NCBI GenBank assembly: GCA_029287275.1 | Contig: JARFRL010000092.1 | Coordinates: forward strand, 1 to 7,307 | Direction: 5' to 3' | Source of the DNA: Pontiella desulfatans | GTDB lineage: Bacteria; Verrucomicrobiota; Kiritimatiellia; Kiritimatiellales; Pontiellaceae | DNA: 7,307 nt | Shown: one piece after another, positions 1-6,222 of the stretch | Layout of the letters: every line of letters starts with the position of its first letter | How positions within the stretch are numbered: position 1 is the first letter of the stretch | Program-made: the position numbers and the translations under genes | The notes under the pieces: model-generated | Database searches by the model: none | What the model was told of the DNA's origin: nothing | The model's input: only the letters and a program-made list of their open reading frames with translations

Positions 1-180
1 CTTTCCCAGCCGATTTCCTGCTGGGTCAGCGGTATGGAAACGCCGAGCCAAGTGATTAAAAACGCGAAGATCGCGCGCGAATTCCGCGGGCTCGATCCGG
101 CCCGAAGCGCACAAATCATCGCCAAAGTCGCCGCCTACAAAGACAACCCGCGAATTGAAGCCTACCGCAAATGGGGTTAA
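1..180 (+). CDS. Aldo/keto reductase family protein, C-terminal end only (5' truncated by window)
   Basis: An open frame runs from base 1 to a TAA at 178-180 and gives the last 59 residues of a protein that starts outside the window. The tail contains SCWVSGMETPSQVIKNAKIA, which resembles the end of the aldo/keto reductase barrel. There a 'P-v-s-x-v-i-x-G-m-x-x-x-x-q-v-x-x-N-x-x-x-A' segment lines the NAD(P)H phosphate side and is followed by a helix and a short arginine/lysine-rich tail. Here that tail ends IEAYRKWG. The family reduces carbonyls to alcohols with NAD(P)H in the cytoplasm, or in some secreted members acts on other substrates. The catalytic Asp-Tyr-Lys-His residues would lie upstream, so neither activity nor substrate can be judged. 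It is followed by about 400 non-coding bases, so it is not in an operon with the next gene. Identification rests on this short tail alone. Confidence 0.65.
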   Translation, partial: LSQPISCWVSGMETPSQVIKNAKIAREFRGLDPARSAQIIAKVAAYKDNPRIEAYRKWG

Positions 181-233
181 GCGCAGGGTACCGGAATCCG
201 CGAAAAGCGTCAGGCCGAGCCCCAACTCCTTTC

Positions 234-250
234 GGCGGAATCGCCCTACC
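234..250. repeat. Short palindromic repeat unit 1 (GGCGGA...CGCCCTACC)
   Basis: GGCG (234-237) pairs with CGCC (242-245) around a GAAT loop, and the unit ends in CCTACC. The same outer pattern, GGCGGA followed by CGCCCTACC, recurs in longer form at 310-336. This unit therefore looks like a short version of the same dispersed element. The 4-bp stem is weak on its own, and the call depends on the shared flanks. Confidence 0.35.
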
Positions 251-309
251 GGCAGGGACAGACCGCCGGGTGGTCCGCGGGCTTGACGACGGGCGCCTTC
301 TCGGCGGGC

Positions 310-336
310 GGCGGAGTGGGCACACTCCGCCCTACC
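310..336. repeat. Palindromic repeat unit 2: perfect 9-bp inverted repeat followed by CTACC
   Basis: GGCGGAGTG (310-318) and CACTCCGCC (323-331) are perfect reverse complements around the 4-base loop GGCA, a strong hairpin. The unit ends CTACC (332-336), so CGCCCTACC is shared with the unit at 242-250. No T-run follows, and the nearest upstream stop is 130 bases away. A dispersed REP-like repeat is therefore more likely than an intrinsic terminator. I recall similar GTAGGGCGGAGTG-type repeats in intergenic regions of some environmental bacteria but cannot verify this. Confidence 0.55.
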
Positions 337-569
337 AAAACCGATCCGGGGTCACATTTCCCTGCCACAACGAAACCATCCGGGTTAATCGGTGTTTTTC
401 AGGGGCGTCCTTTTTCTCAGTTTCATCCGCTTCCTCGCCGCGAAAGCCGCCCTTACCCCCCCTGTGCTCGGTAAACGCGTAAACCATCGTTGCCAAATAG
501 GTTATGACCTGATAAAAGCTGAATTCATCAGCAGGAAATGAAGCATGAACGTAAACCCTTAAATGAATC

Positions 570-575
570 AGGAGG
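570..575 (+). promoter_or_regulatory. Ribosome binding site of the FAD oxidase gene
   Basis: AGGAGG is a full Shine-Dalgarno core, 6 bases before the ATG at 582. It fixes that ATG as the start. Confidence 0.85.
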
Positions 576-581
576 CGCGCC

Positions 582-1970
582 ATGAATGACCTGTCCCACG
601 AAACCACCGAAGCGTTCCGCCACGCGCTGAAGGGCGAAATCATACTTCCAAGCGATCCGAATTATGACGAGGTTCGTCAAATCTGGAACGCGATGATCGA
701 CCGAAAACCCGCCCTGATCGCTCGATGTTCCGGAGCGGATGACGTCGTGCGGGCCATCGGCTTCGCCCGGTCGAACGGGCTCGAAATCTCCATTCGCGGA
801 GCCGGGCACAACATCGCCGGGAGCGCGGTTTGCGATGACGGTCTGATGATCGACCTCTCTACGATGAAATCGGTACGCGTCGACAGCGACCGGCAACGCG
901 CCTACGCGGAACCGGGCGCGACACTGGGGGACTTTGACGCGGCGGTTCAGGCCCATGGGCTGGCGACGCCCGTCGGCATTAATTCCACAACCGGTATCGC
1001 GGGCCTGACTTTGGGCGGCGGATTTGGCTGGTTGACCCGCCAGCACGGCATGACCATCGACAATCTGATTTCCGCCGACGTGGTCACCGCGGAGGGAGAA
1101 AAGGTGGTGGCCAGCGAAGACGAAAATCCGGATCTGTTCTGGGCCATCCGCGGCGGCGGGGGGAACTTCGGCGTCGTCACGCGGTTTGAATTCAAGCTCC
1201 ATCCGTTGGGTCCGGAAGTCCTGGCCGGCTTGCTGGTGTATCCCTTAGAGCAGGCGAAAGAGGTTCTTGAAGGGTACCGCGATTTTGTCCGGTCCGCTCC
1301 CGAAGAGCTCAATGTGTGGGTGGTGCTGCGTAAAGCCCCCCCGTTGCCGTTCCTGCCGGAAGAGACGCACGGCCGCGCGGTGGTTGTTCTCGCGATCTTT
1401 TATGGCGGCGCCCCGGACAAGGGGCGTCAACTGATCGAGCCCCTGCGCCATTTCGGCGTCCCCTATGGCGAACACATCGGAACACAACCCTACGTGGACT
1501 GGCAGCAGGCCTTCGACCCGCTCCTGACCCCCGGCGCCAGGAACTACTGGAAATCCCACAACTTCGAGGAGCTGAGCGATGGCGCGCTCGAGACCGTCCG
1601 CGCGTTCGCGGGCAAGCTGCCCTCGCCGCGGTGCGAGATCTTCATCGCGCATCTGGACGGAGCCGCCAACCGGGTTCCCGCCAACGCCATGGCCTACGCC
1701 CATCGAAACGCGAAGTTCGTGATGAACGTGCACGCGCGATGGGAGGACGCGCGGGATGATGACCCCTGCAGGGACTGGGCCCGCGCCTTCTTCAAGGCCT
1801 CCGCGCCGCACGCCTCCGCCGGCGCCTACGTCAACTTCATGACCGGCGACGAAAGCGACCCGACCGCCACCGCGTACGGCGAAAACCATGCCCGGCTCGC
1901 TCAGATTAAAGAACAGTACGATCCGGAAAATGTCTTCCACGTGAATCAGAACATCAAACCAAAGGCGTAG
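582..1970 (+). CDS. FAD-binding oxidoreductase, berberine bridge enzyme-like (FAD_binding_4 plus BBE domains)
   Basis: This 462-residue protein is of usual length for bacterial BBE-like flavin oxidases. The N-terminal PCMH-type FAD domain covers about residues 40-210. It has IRGAGHNIAG at 71-80, where His76 is at the position that carries the 8-alpha-histidyl FAD bond. It also has the glycine-rich stretch TLGGGFGWLTR (143-153) and GGGGNFGVVTRFEFKLHP (191-208). The substrate domain fills the middle. The BBE C-terminal motif is AYGENHARLAQIKEQYDPEN, then VFHVNQNI (431-458). In bicovalent relatives a cysteine (6-S-cysteinyl link) sits in the G-x-C-x-x-x-G-x-x-G loop. Here the matching residue is Asn134 (GINSTTGIAG), so a single covalent FAD link is predicted. 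There is no signal peptide, so the enzyme is probably cytoplasmic. The family oxidises sugars, alcohols or complex natural products using O2 or another acceptor, and the substrate here is unknown. The gene has its own upstream region and converges on the corA-like gene; no partner is evident. Confidence 0.9.
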   Translation: MNDLSHETTEAFRHALKGEIILPSDPNYDEVRQIWNAMIDRKPALIARCSGADDVVRAIGFARSNGLEISIRGAGHNIAGSAVCDDGLMIDLSTMKSVRVDSDRQRAYAEPGATLGDFDAAVQAHGLATPVGINSTTGIAGLTLGGGFGWLTRQHGMTIDNLISADVVTAEGEKVVASEDENPDLFWAIRGGGGNFGVVTRFEFKLHPLGPEVLAGLLVYPLEQAKEVLEGYRDFVRSAPEELNVWVVLRKAPPLPFLPEETHGRAVVVLAIFYGGAPDKGRQLIEPLRHFGVPYGEHIGTQPYVDWQQAFDPLLTPGARNYWKSHNFEELSDGALETVRAFAGKLPSPRCEIFIAHLDGAANRVPANAMAYAHRNAKFVMNVHARWEDARDDDPCRDWARAFFKASAPHASAGAYVNFMTGDESDPTATAYGENHARLAQIKEQYDPENVFHVNQNIKPKA

Positions 1971-2014
1971 GACCCGCGCGAACCCTGTCGGCGGCATCCG
2001 AGCGGCGGACTATA

Positions 2015-3079
2015 TCAGAACCATTTCTTGCGGCGGAAGTAGGCGAGCATGATGGCCACCATGATGATCATCACGGCCCAGACCGCGGCGTAGCCGTAGC
2101 GCCAGTGGAGCTCGGGAATGATTTCGAAATTCATACCGTAGATGCCGGCGATGAAGGTGATGGGAATGAAGATGGTCGCGATGATGGTCAGGACTTTCAT
2201 GACCTGATTGGTTTTGTTACCAAGACTGGATAGATAAAGATCCTGCACGCCGCTGAGCATGTCGCGGAAGGACTCGACGGTGTCGATGACCTGAATGGCG
2301 TGGTCGTAGAGATCGCGCAGATAGAGCCGCGTGGATTCCTGGATCAGATCGCTTTCGTTTCGCTCCAGCGCGCCGACGGCTTCGCGCAGCGGCCAGACGG
2401 ATTTACGGATGTAGAGCAGCTCTCGCTTGATGGAGTAGATTTGTTGCAGCAACTCCGGATACGGGTCGTCCATCAACTCGGTTTCGATGACCTCGATGCG
2501 CTCGCCGAAGCTTTCGAGCACTTTGAAGTAGTGGTCGATCACCGCGTCCATCAGGGCGTAGAGCAAATAGTCGGCGCCTTTGTGGCGAACGCGCCCCTGC
2601 GCTTTGCGCAACCTCTCGCGCACGCCCTCGAACACGTCGCCGGGCGCTTCCTGAAACGTGACCAGCACGTTCCCCTCGCGCAGGATGAAACTGATCTGCT
2701 CGGACTGAACGTCCTGTGTTTCCGGGTTCAAGGAAAGCATGCGAACCACCAGAAAAAGGGACTCTTCCAGATCCTCCAATTTTGGGCGCTGGTGCGTGTG
2801 CACGATATCTTCCACGACCAGCGAATGCAGCTTTAGAAATTTCCCGGTTTTCGCGATGGCGTCCGCGTCGTTGAGCCCATCGATGTTGATCCAGTTGACG
2901 ACGGCGGGGTCGGGCGCGACGAAGGTCTCTTCGACCGCGGCGGGTTCGAGCTCCTCGATCATCGTTTCGTTGTAGTTGATCATCCGGACGCGGACGGGGA
3001 CATCGACCTTGTCGCCGGTGTAGACCGCGGATCCGGGCGGCTGGCCGCGCTGGGCGGCGGACATGTAGAATTTTTTCAT
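2015..3079 (-). CDS. corA: CorA family Mg2+/Co2+ transport protein
   Basis: This 354-residue protein is close in length and sequence to Thermotoga maritima CorA, as I recall that protein (about 351 residues). The N-terminal cytoplasmic domain includes PPGSAVYTGDK (14-24) and VVEDIVHTHQRPKLED (88-103). The long stalk helices are followed by the run NKTNQVMKVLTIIATIF (288-304), which enters TM1 at about 294-314. TM1 ends in the signature YGMN (314-317), whose Gly-Met-Asn selects hydrated divalent cations. A short loop (FEIIPELHWRYGY) leads to TM2 (about 328-347) and the basic tail FRRKKWF. Asp91 and Asp256 match the regulatory Mg2+ site residues D89 and D253 of the Thermotoga protein. CorA forms inner-membrane homopentamers gated by internal Mg2+. 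It is the last gene of the block: its ATG overlaps the MscS-type stop (ATGA, 3076-3079), with AAGG (3086-3089) six bases before the start. Export or cobalt use cannot be excluded from sequence. Confidence 0.95.
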   Translation of the reverse strand: MKKFYMSAAQRGQPPGSAVYTGDKVDVPVRVRMINYNETMIEELEPAAVEETFVAPDPAVVNWINIDGLNDADAIAKTGKFLKLHSLVVEDIVHTHQRPKLEDLEESLFLVVRMLSLNPETQDVQSEQISFILREGNVLVTFQEAPGDVFEGVRERLRKAQGRVRHKGADYLLYALMDAVIDHYFKVLESFGERIEVIETELMDDPYPELLQQIYSIKRELLYIRKSVWPLREAVGALERNESDLIQESTRLYLRDLYDHAIQVIDTVESFRDMLSGVQDLYLSSLGNKTNQVMKVLTIIATIFIPITFIAGIYGMNFEIIPELHWRYGYAAVWAVMIIMVAIMLAYFRRKKWF

Positions 3080-3930
3080 CCTTCACCTTCTTTCGGGTTG
3101 TCCGGCGTCGGCACGACGTGGACCGGAAACGGCTTCGTGGCCTCGCCCGCGTAGAGCGTGCGGTGCGGGAACGGGATTTCAACCCCTTCTTCGTCGAACC
3201 GCCGCTTCACTTCCGTCAGCAGACTGTTGCGCAAGGCGATGTAGTCGGTCTTCGCGAACCACGGGCCGAACATGAACTCGAGCGCGGAATCGCCGAAACC
3301 TTTGAAAATGATGAGCGGCTCCGGCTCGTCCAGACAGTATGGATTCGCGTCCGCGACCTCTTTGAGAATCCGCACCACTTTGTCGGTGTCTTCCTTGTAG
3401 GCGACGCCGATCGGAATATCCATGCGCCGGATCGGAAAGCGCGTCACGTTCGTGAACGAGTTCTTGATCAAGGTTTCGTTGGGAATCCGAATCAATTGAT
3501 TGTTGAACGTTCGCAGTTGAACCGAAAGCAGATCGATCGAATGCACCACGCCATGATCATTGGCCGCCTGCAAAACGTCCCCGACCGCGAACGGACGCTC
3601 CCAAATCAGGAACAATCCGCTGATCAAATTCGAGAGGCTCGTCTGCGACGCGAAACCGATCGCCACGCCCGCGATGCCGGCCGCGCCCAGCAACGCGCTG
3701 ATTTTGAACCCGGCCTGCTGCAGCGCCGTAAGAATCACGACCAGCGACCCCAGATAGACGACGCCCTTGCTGAATAGAATGACCGACTGCTCGCTGACCT
3801 TCTTGCGCAGTCCCTTTTGAATCAAGTATCCGATCACGCGCAACGTTGGAAGACCGATCACTAAAATGAGTCCGGAGTGGGCGTACTTCGTCCAATGCTC
3901 GGCCCACCAGATTGAAAACGTTTCCATCAT
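3076..3930 (-). CDS. MscS family small-conductance mechanosensitive ion channel
   Basis: This 284-residue protein matches the length of minimal MscS-type channels (E. coli MscS is 286). TM1 is at about 17-37 and TM2 at about 50-71. The pore-lining TM3 and its amphipathic continuation are at about 79-110, with ALLGAAGIAGVAIGFASQTS (79-98), then the motif NLISGLFLIWERPFAVGD (101-118). The glycine/alanine packing of TM3 is intact. The beta domain follows (PNETLIKNSFTNVTR, 150-164) and the alpha/beta vestibule ends with VEIPFPHRTLY (250-260). The family forms inner-membrane heptamers that open under membrane tension to release ions and small solutes on hypo-osmotic shock. The start is the first of two adjacent ATGs: AGAGGA (3941-3946) is 10 bases from it and 13 from the second. 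Its ATG overlaps the stop of the DUF432-like gene upstream, and its stop overlaps the corA start, so translational coupling is likely. Confidence 0.93.
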   Translation of the reverse strand: MMETFSIWWAEHWTKYAHSGLILVIGLPTLRVIGYLIQKGLRKKVSEQSVILFSKGVVYLGSLVVILTALQQAGFKISALLGAAGIAGVAIGFASQTSLSNLISGLFLIWERPFAVGDVLQAANDHGVVHSIDLLSVQLRTFNNQLIRIPNETLIKNSFTNVTRFPIRRMDIPIGVAYKEDTDKVVRILKEVADANPYCLDEPEPLIIFKGFGDSALEFMFGPWFAKTDYIALRNSLLTEVKRRFDEEGVEIPFPHRTLYAGEATKPFPVHVVPTPDNPKEGEG

Positions 3931-4721
3931 GAGATCTCGATCCTCTGTTTAAAGTCGTCGAACGTCTTGAGCAGCGCGCCGCGGCGCATGGGCTCCCGCG
4001 CCGCGGAAAGCTTCTCCCTCGCGCCATCCATATCGGGCGCCGTCCCGGCGTACACGATCCGGCTCCAGTTATCCTCGCCGCGATAGCTAACGCGGCCGCG
4101 GCCGGTCCAGAGCCGGGTGTCGCCCTGGTAAATATCCAGATACTGCGGCCGCAGACAGAGTCGCTCGAACTTCAGTTTTTCCTTCGACGCGTTGCGGATC
4201 TCCAAGGGAATGATCACGTGGTTCGCGACCAGCCGCGTGTCCTCGCGGCGCAACCGCGCTTTCGTTTTCACGGCGTAGCACAGCTCGCCTTCGGTCAACG
4301 AACCAAACCAGGAGTTGGAGAGCGTCGTCGTGGGAACGTCGATCGCCTGCTCGTTTTTGACGCCGAACGTGAGCGACAACCAAATCGGAACGCCGACGTA
4401 GAATTGCGCCGACTGCTTCGGCATCAAGCACATCGGTGTTTCGGGCCGGACGATGATGGGTCGATCGGGCAGCCGCGGGCGCAGCCGAACCTGCTCGACG
4501 GCATCGTCCAGAATCCAACGGGTCCAGTCGCGTTCCGCGGCAACGTCCTCTTCCGCGATGGATACCGAGCAACGCTCCTCCTCGCCCTCTTCCGTTTCGC
4601 TCGCGACGAGCCAATCATGCGCCCCGCGGCGAATCCAAACGCGCGAAGCCCCCAGGCAGACGCTCAGCACGCGCCCTTCCGCGATCGCGCGCGGCGTCCA
4701 GAGTTGTTTATAATCGATCAT
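3927..4721 (-). CDS. DUF432-like soluble protein of unknown function
   Basis: This 264-residue protein has no signal peptide or membrane helix, so it should be cytoplasmic. The N-terminal half has short beta-type segments (VLSVCLGASRVWIRR, 18-32) and an acidic patch ETEEGEEE (42-49). The central stretch PDRPIIVRPETPMCLMPKQS (85-104), followed by AQFYVGVPIWLSLTFG (105-120), resembles the core motif of DUF432 (PF04254) as I remember it: a 'P-rP-v-vk-P' element, then a leucine/proline turn and a 'v-P-W-v' strand. The C-terminal half alternates strands (NHVIIPLEIRNA, 167-178) with a basic helical tail. DUF432 has no established biochemical role. Its closest clue is position: its stop overlaps the mechanosensitive channel start by ATGA (3927-3930), which suggests it is made with, and may act on, that channel. 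The ribosome binding site AGGAA (4728-4732) overlaps the stop codon of the phosphofructokinase upstream. Family assignment is by motif memory only. Confidence 0.65.
   Translation of the reverse strand: MIDYKQLWTPRAIAEGRVLSVCLGASRVWIRRGAHDWLVASETEEGEEERCSVSIAEEDVAAERDWTRWILDDAVEQVRLRPRLPDRPIIVRPETPMCLMPKQSAQFYVGVPIWLSLTFGVKNEQAIDVPTTTLSNSWFGSLTEGELCYAVKTKARLRREDTRLVANHVIIPLEIRNASKEKLKFERLCLRPQYLDIYQGDTRLWTGRGRVSYRGEDNWSRIVYAGTAPDMDGAREKLSAAREPMRRGALLKTFDDFKQRIEIS
3941..3946 (-). promoter_or_regulatory. Ribosome binding site of the MscS-family gene, inside the DUF432-like gene
   Basis: On the minus strand this reads AGAGGA, 10 bases before the first ATG at 3930. It decides between the two adjacent ATG codons. 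Confidence 0.6.
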
Positions 4722-4727
4722 ACCTGA

Positions 4728-4732
4728 TTCCT
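4728..4732 (-). promoter_or_regulatory. Ribosome binding site of the DUF432-like gene, overlapping the phosphofructokinase stop
   Basis: The minus strand reads TAGGAA, in which TAG is the phosphofructokinase stop and AGGAA is the ribosome binding site, 6 bases before the ATG at 4721. A terminating ribosome would cover this site, favouring coupled translation. Confidence 0.65.
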
Positions 4733-6044
4733 ATATCGTTCCGGAAAGGCAGGGTTGTCCGGTGGCTTCGAGCACGGCGCGCCACAGGCTGCCGCGCGGG
4801 TTGATGGAGCGGCGGCCACGCGTCACCACGCGCAACGGCACATGGACGTAGTGCCCGCTCCAGCGGCTGACCATCATCGCTGTTTTTCCGGCCATGGCGG
4901 CGTGCGCCGCGGCGTGCGCCAAACGGGTGCAGTAGATGCGGTCGGTTCCACACGCCGGGGCCGACCGCACGGAATAGCTCGGGTCCAGATATTTCATTTT
5001 CACGGGCGTTCGCTTGGTCTCGAAATGGCCAACGATCGATTCGAGCAGCAGCGTTCCGACGTCGTTATGCAGTTGGTTTCCACTGGCGTCCACGCCCGGC
5101 TGGCGGCTTTCGTCGAACAAGTCCTGCCCGGCCCCTTCCGCCACCACGATCACCGCGTGGTCTTTTTCCGCGAGCCGCTTTTCCAGAAACTCCAGCAATC
5201 CGCCTGGCCCTTCCAGCGCGAAGGGGATTTCCGGCACCAGCACGACGTTCGCCTCCAGCGAGGCCAGCGCGGCGTGCGCCGCGATGAACCCGCTGTCGCG
5301 GCCCATCACTTTGACCACGCCAACGCAGCGCTCCGCCGACTTCGCTTCCACGTGCGCGTCGCGCACCACTTGCGCGGCGACCTCGACCGCGGTGTCGAAG
5401 CCAAACGATTGGTCGACCCACAGAATGTCGTTATCAATGGTTTTCGGAATCCCCACCACCGCGACCGGAAGGCCAAGCCGCTCGAACTCCGCGCTCAACT
5501 CCAGCGCGCCGCGTTGCGTGCCGTCGCCGCCGATGACGAACAGCTGATCGACCTTCCAGTCCAACAGCGTCCGCGCCATGACCGCGACCTCTTGCTTCCC
5601 GCGGCTGACGCCCAGCACGCTACCGCCGTCGCGATGAATTTCATCGACGGTGTCCGGCGTCAGCTCGAACGGCGGCAAGCCGTCCGGCGTCAGCCCCGCG
5701 TAGCCATAGCGAACGCCCAGCACGCGCCGAACGCCGTAATGGTGGCTCAAGCTCATCACCAACCCGCGGACGACGTCGTTGAGGCCGGGGCACAAACCGC
5801 CGCAGGTCATGATGGCCGCGGTCATTTTCGACGGGTCGCCCGAAACCAGCGCGCGGGGTCCGGCGCGTTCGAACGAGGCGTCGCCTTCATCCGCGTCCGG
5901 GCCACCCACGCAAGGGAACAGCCGGACGCGCTCGGCGTCCGTTCGGTAGCGGATGGCGGCGGTCGGATCGCGGCCGGCGAAACGCAACGGGGTTGGAAAC
6001 GAGGGCGTGGATATCGTGGAAATGGAATCATCCAATGTTTTCAT
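4731..6044 (-). CDS. ATP-type 6-phosphofructokinase (long, plant/trypanosome/spirochaete-like form)
   Basis: This is a 437-residue protein from the ATG at 6042-6044. An in-frame GTG at 6080 would add 12 residues but has no ribosome binding site, while the ATG has GGA four bases upstream. The family phosphorylates fructose 6-phosphate to fructose 1,6-bisphosphate, the committed step of glycolysis. Motifs in order are GGLCPGLN (82-89), GGDGTQRGA (172-180), IPKTIDND (199-206, with catalytic Asp204), MGRDSGF (247-253) and YLDPSYSVRS (352-361). Gly175 after the GGD matches E. coli Gly104, which favours ATP; pyrophosphate enzymes usually have Asp there. Lys201 in PKTIDND is the residue seen in pyrophosphate enzymes and in long ATP enzymes. 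The roughly 80-residue extension before the first motif and the total length fit the long group rather than the 320-residue bacterial PfkA. It is the first gene of the block, 9 bases before the DUF432-like gene. A pyrophosphate preference is less likely but untested. Confidence 0.92.
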   Translation of the reverse strand: MKTLDDSISTISTPSFPTPLRFAGRDPTAAIRYRTDAERVRLFPCVGGPDADEGDASFERAGPRALVSGDPSKMTAAIMTCGGLCPGLNDVVRGLVMSLSHHYGVRRVLGVRYGYAGLTPDGLPPFELTPDTVDEIHRDGGSVLGVSRGKQEVAVMARTLLDWKVDQLFVIGGDGTQRGALELSAEFERLGLPVAVVGIPKTIDNDILWVDQSFGFDTAVEVAAQVVRDAHVEAKSAERCVGVVKVMGRDSGFIAAHAALASLEANVVLVPEIPFALEGPGGLLEFLEKRLAEKDHAVIVVAEGAGQDLFDESRQPGVDASGNQLHNDVGTLLLESIVGHFETKRTPVKMKYLDPSYSVRSAPACGTDRIYCTRLAHAAAHAAMAGKTAMMVSRWSGHYVHVPLRVVTRGRRSINPRGSLWRAVLEATGQPCLSGTI

Positions 6045-6161
6045 TTTTCCATTCTGAACATTTTCATGGAAAACCGCCACAACAGGTTCGCAAAAAGGAC
6101 GGGCGAATTTCCACGAGCGGTCGCGCGTCCATTCATTCGGCGGAATTAAAGGGATTCATTC

Positions 6162-6191
6162 TCGACAGCACCCCGACGCGATAACTAGTAT
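6162..6191 (+). promoter_or_regulatory. Candidate sigma70-like promoter for the RND adaptor gene
   Basis: TCGACA (6162-6167, five of six matches to TTGACA) is 18 bases from TAGTAT (6186-6191, four of six matches to TATAAT). Transcription would begin near 6198, about 25 bases before the ATG. It lies in the 178-base divergent region 6045-6222, which shows no gene and no clear operator. I could not find an equally good promoter for the minus-strand phosphofructokinase operon here. Confidence 0.4.
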
Positions 6192-6208
6192 TTTTAGAAC
6201 ACAACCGT

Positions 6209-6212
6209 GGAG
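6209..6212 (+). promoter_or_regulatory. Ribosome binding site of the RND adaptor gene
   Basis: GGAG sits 10 bases before the ATG at 6223. It supports this ATG over the in-frame ATGs at 6229 and 6235. Confidence 0.55.
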
Positions 6213-6222
6213 AACCTCAGTT

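Larger units (their letters stand above)
181..581. other. Intergenic region with palindromic repeats and possible element debris
   Basis: About 400 bases separate the aldo/keto reductase stop from the FAD oxidase start. I find no convincing gene on either strand. The left half is GC-rich and holds two related palindromic units (234-250 and 310-336, listed separately). At 348-362 lies GGGGTCACATTTCCC, which resembles sequences I recall near REP-type elements; this is a weak resemblance from memory. Positions 395-475 include T-rich and C-rich runs. The last 100 bases are more AT-rich, as expected for a promoter zone. TTGCCA (490-495) and GATAAA (511-516) are only 15 bases apart, so they make a poor promoter. 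No factor-independent terminator with a T-tract follows the upstream gene. Confidence 0.6.
2015..6044 (-). other. Probable four-gene operon: phosphofructokinase, DUF432-like, MscS, CorA
   Basis: Four genes lie head to tail on the minus strand with almost no space between them: 9 bases, then two 4-base ATGA overlaps (3927-3930 and 3076-3079). Each downstream ribosome binding site lies in or across the end of the upstream gene. No terminator or promoter room exists inside the block. The organisation is seen directly; co-transcription is inferred. Confidence 0.85.

Noticed and set aside
490..516. Promoter-like TTGCCA and GATAAA before the oxidase gene
   Set aside because: The spacing is only 15 bases and both boxes are weak, so I did not list it as a promoter.
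538..585. Fifteen-residue upstream frame whose TGA overlaps the oxidase ATG (ATGA)
   Set aside because: The nearest AGGA is only one base from its ATG, so initiation is unlikely. The oxidase has its own strong AGGAGG.
332..643. Minus-strand frame of 103 codons reaching into the oxidase gene start
   Set aside because: The proposed start lies inside the oxidase gene with no ribosome binding site, and the encoded sequence has no coherent fold signal. It is kept only as a hint of element debris.
1245..1997. Open frame of 250 codons on the minus strand, opposite the FAD oxidase
   Set aside because: It lacks a ribosome binding site and any family motif. It overlaps a well-supported gene and is a GC-driven shadow.
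1971..2014. Possible bidirectional terminator between the convergent genes
   Set aside because: GTCGGCGG and GCGGCGGAC look symmetrical but do not pair as reverse complements, and there is no T-tract on either strand.
6034..6062. Small inverted repeat AATGTT / AACATT around the phosphofructokinase start
   Set aside because: A 6-bp AT-rich match with a 17-base loop is expected by chance in this AT-rich leader.
4755..6149. Open frame of 464 codons on the plus strand, opposite the phosphofructokinase gene
   Set aside because: Its translation is rich in Arg, His, Gln and Ala without recognisable motifs, as expected for the antisense of a GC-rich gene. The minus strand has the full phosphofructokinase motif set.
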